A stretch of DNA of 64,000 nucleotides from JAJFFW01 sp038534195. GTDB taxonomy: Bacteria > Pseudomonadota > Alphaproteobacteria > Caulobacterales > Parvularculaceae. The position numbers were made by a program, and so were the translations under genes. Shown here piece after piece: positions 35,295-42,595 of this stretch (position 1 is its first letter; every line of letters starts with the position of its first letter). The notes beneath the pieces were generated by a model, which made no database searches, was not told where the DNA came from, and worked only from the letters and a program-made list of their open reading frames with translations. The stretch lies in NCBI GenBank assembly GCA_038534195.1, contig JBCAXE010000009.1, positions 1 through 64,000 of the forward strand, in the 5' to 3' direction.

Positions 35295-36557
35295 TCAAAG
35301 GGTCGACACAGGGAGGGTTATCGCGGCGACGCATGCGGTAGCGGCGGACGCCAGATTACCCGCGAACCATGCGCGCCAGCCCATTGACGCGATTTCAGCG
35401 CGCCTTTCCGGCGCCAGCGTTGAAAAGGTCGCTAACTGAAGGCCAATGCTCGCAAGGTTGGCGAAGCCGCATAAGGCATACGTCATAATGACGGCGGACC
35501 GCGCCGATAAGGCGCCTTCTTCCAATGTTGCAAGTTCTTGATATGCGATAAATTCATTGAGGATCGCTTTCGTCCCCATCAACTGTCCCGCGACGCCGGC
35601 TTCCTGCACGGGGATGCCGAGCGTCACGACTAGGGGTGCAAACACCCATCCGAAAATACGGTTGACCGAAAGCGGTTCGCCCGCCACATCCGGCAGAAGC
35701 GCCAACAAGAGATTACATAAATAAACGAGCGCAAAGACGACAATGAGCATCGCGAGAACGCTCAAAAACACACGCAGCCCGTCTTCGACACCCTTCACCA
35801 ACGCGTCGAGCGTATTGTCATACCGCAAGGCATCTCCGAAATTCTCTGCACCTGTGCGGGCGTCGCCGGGAATCATAATTCGTGCAAAGAGAAGCGCAGC
35901 CGGCAATGAAATCAGCGACGCCGTCAGAATATGCCCCGTCGCGTTTGACACCACATCGTCGATAACGCTGGCGTAAAGGACGAGGACAGCGCCTGAGACA
36001 GTGGAAAGACCCGCTGTCATTACCATAAAGAGCTCAGATCGGCTCATCCGGGCGATGTAGGCGCGCACAACGAGCGGACTTTCAACAACGCCGAGAAAAA
36101 AATTGGCGGCCGTCCCCAGCCCGGCGGCGCCGCCTATGCCTAGCGTTCTGCTTAACGCCCAACTGAGCGCGTGAATCAATGCCGGTAGAATGCGCCAATG
36201 CCACAAAATCGCCGCCAGCGCCGCTGTAACGAGAATGATCGGCAGGATTTGAAAAGCGATGATCAGCGTATTTGCATCTGCTTTTGTTTCGAAGGGCAGC
36301 GGCGCGCCGCCAAGATAACCGAACATGTAGGCGGACCCGGCCCGGCTGGCCTCCTCCAGCGCGCGAACCGCTTGCCCGAGCTGGCCGAGCGCGGTCTGCA
36401 AAATACCGACGCGTAAGAAAAGGAAGGCCAACACAAGTTGAACGGATATCGCACCCAACGCCCATCGCCACGGAAATTTGCGGCGCGCTTCACTCGCCGC
36501 CCAAGCGACAAACACGAGCACGAACAGTCCGACGAGCGGTTGGAGGAACGCCGCCAC
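35295..36557 (-). CDS. NupC-type concentrative nucleoside transporter
   Basis: 420 residues from a GTG at 36557, two bases after the stop of the radical SAM gene. Family segments: ESPLVVRAYIARMSRSELFMVMTAGLSTVSG, then GWVFAPLVVTLGIPVQEA and LMGTKAILNEFIAY. About ten hydrophobic segments are present. CNT transporters import nucleosides with H+ or Na+. The near-zero spacing points to translational coupling with the radical SAM protein. Confidence 0.92.
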   Translation of the reverse strand: MAAFLQPLVGLFVLVFVAWAASEARRKFPWRWALGAISVQLVLAFLFLRVGILQTALGQLGQAVRALEEASRAGSAYMFGYLGGAPLPFETKADANTLIIAFQILPIILVTAALAAILWHWRILPALIHALSWALSRTLGIGGAAGLGTAANFFLGVVESPLVVRAYIARMSRSELFMVMTAGLSTVSGAVLVLYASVIDDVVSNATGHILTASLISLPAALLFARIMIPGDARTGAENFGDALRYDNTLDALVKGVEDGLRVFLSVLAMLIVVFALVYLCNLLLALLPDVAGEPLSVNRIFGWVFAPLVVTLGIPVQEAGVAGQLMGTKAILNEFIAYQELATLEEGALSARSAVIMTYALCGFANLASIGLQLATFSTLAPERRAEIASMGWRAWFAGNLASAATACVAAITLPVSTL

Positions 36558-36559
36558 TG

Positions 36560-37600
36560 TTAGGGCTGCGCCTCAAGCGTTTTCGCGCGAAGGCGTTCCG
36601 CGCGCAACCGAGCCAGAATTGGTTCCATGGTTTCGCGAAAAAACGCATCGCATCCGATACAGAAATTACTGCAGCTTGCGCCCGTCGGCATAGTGGCCGT
36701 CGATTTGGTGACGAACTGGTCACGCGTCCATCCATAGGCCTCGCCCATCGCCGCGGGATCACCGTTATTAATGGCGCGCAACGCCGGCTCACTCGCCAGC
36801 GACTCCAACATCGACGTGAGTGGTTCCTCGGTCAGATTCCCGAGCGGGGCCGCCGTCTTGAGACAGCATGGATAAACGCTGCCGTCGGGCTCTATGGACA
36901 CTTCGCTGCCCGCTTTTCCAATATCGAGAAATTTCAACCCGCCCGACCAGGCATTGCAGAAATTATCGTCGAGACTTGCGGTCGTCAGACCGTTTTGCCA
37001 GGCCCTGCCTCGCGGCCACAACTTACCGATCCAAGCGTCTTCTGATGCGCCAAACATGTGATACCAGGCGGTTGGCGTTTCACCGCTCCGCCTGACCGGG
37101 CCGTCGTCATTCATTTCGCCCATGCCGCGACTTTTGAAAAGCATGTGCAGCTTTTCAATCAATGGCAAACGCTTCTCGCCCTCATGGCCCACATGATAAT
37201 CGTCCATGCCCGCCACAGAGATCATCCAGACGCCGCGTTTCAACAACTCGTCGAGAATTGGTTCGGTGACGAGATCGCCCGTCGTCTGCACGATGATGTT
37301 TGCTTCGCTGCCGTATTTTTCGTTGAGCGCTTCAATAATCGGGTAAAGGACACGCTCTCGAACAGGATCGACCAGAACCTCGCCGCCGGCCAGAATAATC
37401 CTGCCGCGCTGACGATCGCCTGCATCATCCGTGTACCCGATTTTCATCGGCAAATTCTGGATGATTTTCTGAAAAGCGGTTTCGCTTTCCAGCACTTTTT
37501 TCTCAAGCGCGTCGCGCACGTAAGGCCGGAACCGATCGTCATAACAATGGCGACATTTCCGGTGGCACGCGTGATTAATAACCCAATACAGAGATTCCAA
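36560..37600 (-). CDS. Radical SAM protein with SPASM-like cysteine cluster, unknown substrate
   Basis: 346 residues. The only start in frame after the upstream stop is a TTG at 37600. The radical SAM motif is C12-X3-C16-X2-C19 (CHRKCRHC), followed by LAGGEVLVDP, a variant of the GGEP loop. The C-terminal part has Cys-Cys in SIEPDGSVYPCC and C-X3-C-X2-C in CSNFCIGC, the layout of a SPASM auxiliary-cluster domain. SPASM enzymes act on peptides, proteins or small molecules. No precursor peptide gene is seen next to it. Coupled to the nucleoside transporter gene. Confidence 0.8.
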   Translation of the reverse strand: MESLYWVINHACHRKCRHCYDDRFRPYVRDALEKKVLESETAFQKIIQNLPMKIGYTDDAGDRQRGRIILAGGEVLVDPVRERVLYPIIEALNEKYGSEANIIVQTTGDLVTEPILDELLKRGVWMISVAGMDDYHVGHEGEKRLPLIEKLHMLFKSRGMGEMNDDGPVRRSGETPTAWYHMFGASEDAWIGKLWPRGRAWQNGLTTASLDDNFCNAWSGGLKFLDIGKAGSEVSIEPDGSVYPCCLKTAAPLGNLTEEPLTSMLESLASEPALRAINNGDPAAMGEAYGWTRDQFVTKSTATMPTGASCSNFCIGCDAFFRETMEPILARLRAERLRAKTLEAQP

Positions 37601-37702
37601 GATTCGCTCGCTTTTTGACCTTGCTTATGCCCGCGCCAAGACCATAGCGCACCCGGTGCGGGTCGACGGTCATTTTTGCGTGAGCAGACCCTGAGATATC
37701 GC

Positions 37703-39319
37703 CTACCCGGCGAGCGAATACCCTTTAAACATCTTGCGCAGCTCGGTCTTGAGGATCTTGCCGGTCGCCCCCAGCGGGATATCATCGACGAATTCCACGG
37801 CGTCCGGCCATGCGATCTTGTCCAGCTTATCCTTTAAGAACTCCTGGATTTCCTCCGCTGTCGGATCTTCGCCCGGCTTCTTGACCACAACCAGCATTGG
37901 GCGTTCCTGCCATTTCGGATGATGGACGCCGATCACGCCTGCCTGTGCGACGCCCGGATGCAGTAAGGCGGCGTTTTCAATGTCGATCGAAGACACCCAT
38001 TCGCCGCCGGTCTTAATCACATCCTTGGAACGATCTGTGATTTGCAGGAACCCGTCTTCATCGATGATCGCCACATCGCCGGTATCGAACCAGCCGTCGT
38101 CGGTTAGCGTCGGTTTTTCGGCTTTGTAGTATTCCTTAATGATCCACGGCCCGCGCACCTGCAATTGACCATCGCAACCACCATCACACGGCAACACATT
38201 TCCGTCTTCGGAAACGATCCGCATATCGACGAACGGCAATGCCCGGCCCGCTTTCAATTGATATGGAATGCGCTCATCAAGCGGCATCGCCTGAATATGC
38301 GGCGGCAATACATTGACCGTGCCGATGGGCGACATCTCTGTCATGCCCCAGCCTTGCTGGATTTCCACATCGTATTTCTGAAAACCTCGAATGAGCGCTT
38401 CAGGCAAGGCGGAGCCGCCGCTGAGGCCCTTGCGCAGGTAAGGCAGCTCTTTGCCTGTCTCTTCCAGATAGTTCAAAAGCCCGAGCCAGACGGTCGGCAC
38501 GCCTGCGGAGAAGGTGACTTTCTCTGAGTCCAACAATTCGTAAAGCCCCTCGCCGTCGAGCCGAGGCCCGGGGAAAACCTGTTTCAGCCCGACCATCAAA
38601 CAGGAATAAGGCGTGTTCCAAGCGTTCACATGGAACATTGGCACCACCGGCAACATCACATCGCCTTCAACGACGCCGAGCGCCGTCGGCAAAACGCTGG
38701 CGAAGGTTTGTAAAACGAGCGCGCGGTGCGAATAAACGACGCCTTTGGGATCGCCCGTCGTTCCCGATGTATAACACATGGCGACGGCGCTGTTCTCATC
38801 GAACTCCGGCCAGTCGATCGTGTCTGCAGCCCCGTCGATCAGCGATTCATAGGCCTCCGCCTCACGGCCGATGTCCACATTGTGCGCATCATCGGTCAGC
38901 GCAAAAAAGGCTTTGACCGTTTTCAGATGCGGCGCCAGCGCCTGAACCAGCGGCGCGAAGGTCGTATCATAAAAGAGATAGTCGTCTTCGGCGTGATTGA
39001 TGACGAAGCCGGCGTTTTCCGGCCCGAGGCGCGGATTGATCGTATGGAGAACGGCGCCGAGCCCACCGACTGCATAATAAAGCTCAAACTGGCGATGCGT
39101 GTTCCAGCCGATGACGCCAATACGGTCGCCGCGTTTTACGCCAAGCGCGGACAGCGCATTGGCGAGTTGATTGATGCGTTTTTCGGCGTCAGCGACCGTG
39201 TAACGATGGATCGGCCCTTCGACCGTGCGCGTTACAATCTCCGTATTGCGATAATTCCGGCATGCATGCTTCAGAATTTCCGTTGTGAGCAACGGGCGGT
39301 CCATCATCAGACCCTGCAT
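37703..39319 (-). CDS. Acyl-CoA ligase, AMP-binding, DmdB/medium-chain type
   Basis: 538 residues. The ATP/AMP motif CYTSGTTGDPKGVVYSH is present, then GGSALPEA, GWGMTEMSP, WFDTGDVA and a C-terminal GKILKTELRK with the catalytic Lys. The N-terminus (MQGLMMDRPLLTTEIL) is like that of 3-methylthiopropionyl-CoA ligases (DmdB) and related fatty-acid ligases. It makes acyl-CoA from a carboxylic acid, ATP and CoA. DmdC and DmdD are not nearby, so the DMSP role is only a possibility. Divergent from the CoA-transferase gene. Confidence 0.88.
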   Translation of the reverse strand: MQGLMMDRPLLTTEILKHACRNYRNTEIVTRTVEGPIHRYTVADAEKRINQLANALSALGVKRGDRIGVIGWNTHRQFELYYAVGGLGAVLHTINPRLGPENAGFVINHAEDDYLFYDTTFAPLVQALAPHLKTVKAFFALTDDAHNVDIGREAEAYESLIDGAADTIDWPEFDENSAVAMCYTSGTTGDPKGVVYSHRALVLQTFASVLPTALGVVEGDVMLPVVPMFHVNAWNTPYSCLMVGLKQVFPGPRLDGEGLYELLDSEKVTFSAGVPTVWLGLLNYLEETGKELPYLRKGLSGGSALPEALIRGFQKYDVEIQQGWGMTEMSPIGTVNVLPPHIQAMPLDERIPYQLKAGRALPFVDMRIVSEDGNVLPCDGGCDGQLQVRGPWIIKEYYKAEKPTLTDDGWFDTGDVAIIDEDGFLQITDRSKDVIKTGGEWVSSIDIENAALLHPGVAQAGVIGVHHPKWQERPMLVVVKKPGEDPTAEEIQEFLKDKLDKIAWPDAVEFVDDIPLGATGKILKTELRKMFKGYSLAG

Positions 39320-39420
39320 CGGCGTATCTCCCTAAAGCGTTGTTTTCGCCATCAAAGCCCCTCGCGCACGGAAGGTCAAATCTTGACATTGGCGCGCACG
39401 CAGCCTGTATCGTTGGTGCT

Positions 39421-40659
39421 ATGACCGATCATGCTCCGACGGCGCTTTCAGGCGTCACCGTTCTCGACCTGTCGCGGGTCCTCGCCGGCCCTTGGGCGAG
39501 CCAACTCCTGGCCGACCTCGGCGCGGACGTGATCAAGATTGAGCGACCTGGCAGCGGTGACGACACGCGCCGCTGGGGGCCGCCGTTCCTGACCGATGAA
39601 CAGGGCGAAGCGACAGACGCGGCCTATTTTCTCGCTGCTAATCGCAACAAGAAGTCCGTTTGCATCGATATCGCCAGCGAGGAAGGCGCCGACATTATCC
39701 GGCGGCTCGCGGCCAAGTCGGATATTCTGATCGAAAATTTTAAAGTCGGCGGGCTGAAGAAATACGGCCTCGATTACCCCGCCCTTTCCGCCGTCAATCC
39801 GCGTCTCGTCTATTGTTCGATTAGCGGATTCGGTCAGACCGGCCCTAGCGCAGCGCGGCCAGGATACGATTATATGATTCAGGCCATGGGCGGGTTGATG
39901 TCGGTCACCGGCCAACCGGACGGCGCGCCGGGCGCAGAGCCGATGAAAGCGGGCGTCGCCGTCGCAGATCTTTTTTCGGGCATGTACGCCGCGAACGCAA
40001 TTCTCGCCGCTCTTCGGCACGCTGAACGCACTGGCGAAGGCCAACATGTGGACGTTTCGCTTTTCGATTGTCAGCTCGCGATGCTCGCCAATCAGGCGGC
40101 GAATTACCTCGTAACCGGCGCGCCGCCGCAACGGCTTGGCAACGCCCACCCGAACATCGCGCCCTATCAGGTTTATAAGACCGCGGACGCCTACATCGTC
40201 ATCGCCGTTGGAAATGATGATCAATTCGCATCTCTCGCCGCCGCCATCGGCGCACCGCATCTTTCCGAGGATGCGCGCTTTCGGACAAACCCGGCCCGGG
40301 TTTCAAATCGTGAGGCGCTCAACGCTGTTCTGGAGCCGATCATCGAAGCGCAAACAAGCGCCGCGCTTTTTGCGTTGCTGGACGATGCGAACGTGCCGGC
40401 GGGTCCTATCAACGATGTCGCCGAAGCGCTTGAACACCCGCAAGCGCAAGCGCGTCAGATGACACACCCCACGCATGAGCACAGGCCCGATGCGCCTGCC
40501 CAGCGTTATGTTGCTCATCCGGTGAAATATTCGCGGACGCCCACGCGGAACGACACGCCGCCGCCGCTCCTTGGGGCGCATACGGATAAAGTCCTTGAGA
40601 CGTATCTTGGGATTAACGCCCAATCGCGCCAATCGCTTAAGGACAAGGGCGTTCTCTAG
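39421..40659 (+). CDS. CaiB/BaiF family (class III) CoA transferase
   Basis: 412 residues from the ATG at 39421; the frame upstream to 39340 overlaps the promoter region and lacks a ribosome binding site. Features: VLDLSRVLAGPWASQLLADLGADVIKIERP at the N-terminus, ANRNKKSVCID, and the catalytic Asp in RPGYDYMIQAMGG. The C-terminal half contains NAHPNIAPYQVY. These enzymes move CoA between carboxylates through an aspartyl-CoA intermediate. Its stop interlocks with the response-regulator stop. Confidence 0.92.
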   Translation: MTDHAPTALSGVTVLDLSRVLAGPWASQLLADLGADVIKIERPGSGDDTRRWGPPFLTDEQGEATDAAYFLAANRNKKSVCIDIASEEGADIIRRLAAKSDILIENFKVGGLKKYGLDYPALSAVNPRLVYCSISGFGQTGPSAARPGYDYMIQAMGGLMSVTGQPDGAPGAEPMKAGVAVADLFSGMYAANAILAALRHAERTGEGQHVDVSLFDCQLAMLANQAANYLVTGAPPQRLGNAHPNIAPYQVYKTADAYIVIAVGNDDQFASLAAAIGAPHLSEDARFRTNPARVSNREALNAVLEPIIEAQTSAALFALLDDANVPAGPINDVAEALEHPQAQARQMTHPTHEHRPDAPAQRYVAHPVKYSRTPTRNDTPPPLLGAHTDKVLETYLGINAQSRQSLKDKGVL

Positions 40660-41066
40660 CCCTGTGAGGCTTTCGATTCGGCCTTTTGCGGGGCCGGCCC
40701 ATCCAGAACGCCGATCGCCACGAAAAGCTCTTCCATCATTTCGCGGTTAAACGGCTTTAGGAGATGGTGTTTGGCGCCGGCGGCCTTGGCGAGCGTGAAT
40801 TGTTGATGATCGTTTTCTGTAGCGCAAAGAACAATCTCAGGACGCTTGTCAGCGTCCATGGCGCCCGCACCGCGCAGAAAATCCAGCGCGCCCATTTTGG
40901 GCAAGTCCCAATCAAGGAGAACGACCGCGGGCGACGCCCCGCCGCAAATCTCTACGCCCTCGCCCGCCGATGTCGCCTCCAACGGCTCCAAACCAAGGTC
41001 TTTCACGAGACGAACGATGATTTCGCGGATGACCTCAGAGTCATCAATAATGAGACACTTTTTCAT
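40656..41066 (-). CDS. Single-domain (CheY-like) response regulator
   Basis: 136 residues. The ATG at 41066 gives the standard MKKCLIIDDSE start; the frame upstream is not protein-like. The acidic pair is Asp8-Asp9, the phospho-acceptor is Asp52 in VVLLDWDLP, a Thr lies in VLCATEND and a Lys in LLKPFN. There is no output domain. It follows chpT on the same strand after 101 bases, and a CtrA-like box lies between. Its sequence is not that of CpdR, DivK or CtrA, so its partner is open. Confidence 0.88.
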   Translation of the reverse strand: MKKCLIIDDSEVIREIIVRLVKDLGLEPLEATSAGEGVEICGGASPAVVLLDWDLPKMGALDFLRGAGAMDADKRPEIVLCATENDHQQFTLAKAAGAKHHLLKPFNREMMEELFVAIGVLDGPAPQKAESKASQG

Positions 41067-41129
41067 GAACCGGCTTCCCGAAGCGCTTCGCGCACACTTT
41101 ACGCGCCACACAGAATGCCCGCGCGATGG

Positions 41130-41144
41130 TTAGCTGCTCGTTAA
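41130..41144 (-). promoter_or_regulatory. CtrA-like binding site (near match)
   Basis: On the minus strand the sequence is TTAA-N7-CTAA, one base off the CtrA consensus TTAA-N7-TTAA. It lies 64 bases before the response-regulator start and 24 bases after the chpT stop. The match is inferred by eye and has not been tested. Confidence 0.35.
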
Positions 41145-41167
41145 TTTTTGACCGTGGGAACCCGGTT

Positions 41168-41845
41168 TCACGAAGAAAATTGGGCCTTGAAGACGACTTT
41201 TTCGTCGCTTTCGCGCGAAACTGTCACCGACCCGCCAAGCTCGCGCGCAAGCAGTCCGGCGATGTAGGCAGGCGCGAATTTCGGCTTCATTTCGGTGTGG
41301 TCGCCCGCCAGCGCCGCTGGCAGATCATCCTGGAGTAATGCGCGTTTGCCTTCGGCCTCAACGGTGAATAGGTCGTCGCCCTCGTTCGCCACGCGAACGA
41401 CACCGCCGCGCGGAACGCAGTCCGCCGCATAATGGGTCAGGATCATCACGGCTTTGACCTTTTCCTTCAGCGCGTGAATTGGGGGAACCGTCCACTCAAG
41501 ATCAGCCTTCGCCCATTGAAACAGATCGCGCAGAATTTGCTCCGCTTCCTCCATGGGCAATTCAACGCCGCGTCCGCCCGCCGCGCCGTAAGCGAGCCGC
41601 GCATACTTTAACAGCGACACAGACTTTGCGCCGCCCGTTTTGATCAGATCGATCGCAGCCTCTTTCATGCTCTCGTCCATGCTCTCATCTTCGAGCACTT
41701 CAAGACCAGAACCCAAGGCGCCGACTGGATTAATCAGATCGTGGCAAAGCCGCGACGCGAGCAGCGCCGAAAGCGCCACTGGATCGAGCGGCTCCTGTGG
41801 CGGCGTGAGGTCATCTGAAAATTTCTGAACGGCGGATTGGGACAT
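41168..41845 (-). CDS. chpT: Histidine phosphotransferase ChpT
   Basis: 225 residues from the ATG at 41845. An in-frame TTG at 41866 lies inside a hairpin and is less likely; no internal ATG fits before the conserved part. ASRLCHDLINPVGALGSGLEVL holds the phosphorylated His (His35). The rest is a degenerate GHKL-like dimer domain (YIAGLLARELGGSV). ChpT passes phosphate from the CckA hybrid kinase to CtrA and CpdR and so controls the cell cycle. A terminator-type hairpin ends five bases before the start codon, and no Shine-Dalgarno is visible outside it. Confidence 0.9.
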   Translation of the reverse strand: MSQSAVQKFSDDLTPPQEPLDPVALSALLASRLCHDLINPVGALGSGLEVLEDESMDESMKEAAIDLIKTGGAKSVSLLKYARLAYGAAGGRGVELPMEEAEQILRDLFQWAKADLEWTVPPIHALKEKVKAVMILTHYAADCVPRGGVVRVANEGDDLFTVEAEGKRALLQDDLPAALAGDHTEMKPKFAPAYIAGLLARELGGSVTVSRESDEKVVFKAQFSS

Positions 41846-41850
41846 GAAAA

Positions 41851-41877
41851 AAGGCCTTTGTAACAAACAAAGGCCTT
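41851..41877 (-). terminator. Terminator hairpin abutting the chpT start codon
   Basis: A perfect ten-base inverted repeat (AAGGCCTTTG / CAAAGGCCTT) encloses a seven-base loop. On the minus strand the stem is followed by four more T, then C and the chpT ATG. It should terminate ydbL transcription. A transcript that starts upstream of the hairpin would fold with the chpT start immediately 3' of the stem. Confidence 0.85.
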
Positions 41878-41914
41878 CTTACTTGATTCGCCGCCTGGGC
41901 GGGTGTGGACGGCG

Positions 41915-42274
41915 TCAGGGCTTCTCGATCCACTGCCCGGCGGCGTTTTGCACGCAATGGCCGGAGGGCGCCCGATTGATGAGACGCTCGGCCGTAGCCG
42001 TCGCCGCTTCCTGCACTGTCACGCCGTTGCGGGCTGCAAGCTTTTCATATTCTGCGCGGCGGAGCTGGTTGATACTGCGCATTTCCCGCAAGACCTTAGC
42101 CGAGGCCGTCTTGCCTGCAACTTCACCAAGATAGCCGTTGTTTTTCTCGCCAATCAGACAGCCAGCTTTGGCTTCATTAATTTCAGCCGGAGCGGCCAAG
42201 ACGGGGCTTGACGGCGCGAGGGACGATAGCGCGATTGCGCCCGCCATCGTCAGGGATAGGAATTTTTTACTCAT
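41915..42274 (-). CDS. ydbL: YdbL family periplasmic protein (DUF1318)
   Basis: 119 residues. A signal peptide is cut near VLAAPAE (about residue 28). The mature part has the DUF1318 pattern KAGCLIGEKNNGYLGEV...VNxxR-like INQLRRAEYEKLAARNGVTVQEAA and a final APSGHCVQNAAGQW, with two Cys that could pair. In E. coli, YdbL works with YdbH and YnbE in moving phospholipids between membranes. It is the last gene of the ydbH-ynbE-ydbL run. Confidence 0.9.
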   Translation of the reverse strand: MSKKFLSLTMAGAIALSSLAPSSPVLAAPAEINEAKAGCLIGEKNNGYLGEVAGKTASAKVLREMRSINQLRRAEYEKLAARNGVTVQEAATATAERLINRAPSGHCVQNAAGQWIEKP

Positions 42275-42299
42275 TGGTTCGCCTTTCCGTGTCCGTCCG

Positions 42300-42506
42300 T
42301 TAGAAAATATCGGGATTGTTAGTGATCAGATCTTCGATATCCTCGTCGAGCCTGATACGGACTTCTTGTTCAATCTTGACGTTGAGATTGATCTCAATCG
42401 GTTCATCCGGCGCTTCGACTTTCACCGTCGCGCACCCGACCGCTAAAAACACGACTGCGGCGGCTCCAGCAACGACTGTCCGCTGCATGGCGTCCTGCAT
42501 TCCCAT
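42300..42506 (-). CDS. ynbE: YnbE-like lipoprotein
   Basis: 68 residues from the ATG at 42506, preceded by AAAGGGG. A lipoprotein signal ends with the lipobox LAVGC. The mature 45 residues are KVEAPDEPIEINLNVKIEQEVRIRLD..., the short beta-strand peptide typical of YnbE. In E. coli this lipoprotein stacks on the C-terminal end of the YdbH bridge at the outer membrane. It sits between ydbH and ydbL, as expected. Confidence 0.88.
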   Translation of the reverse strand: MGMQDAMQRTVVAGAAAVVFLAVGCATVKVEAPDEPIEINLNVKIEQEVRIRLDEDIEDLITNNPDIF

Positions 42507-42595
42507 TCGATCGCCCCTTTTTCTATCTGTTATTCGAAGCACTATACCGTCCCTATTTGACGAAATCACGGCGAAAATAAATCACTGCGCCCGCC

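Noticed and set aside
36272..37045. 257-residue plus-strand frame across nupC and the radical SAM gene
   Set aside because: It is antisense to two well-supported genes and has shadow-frame composition (Arg, Pro, Ala-rich).
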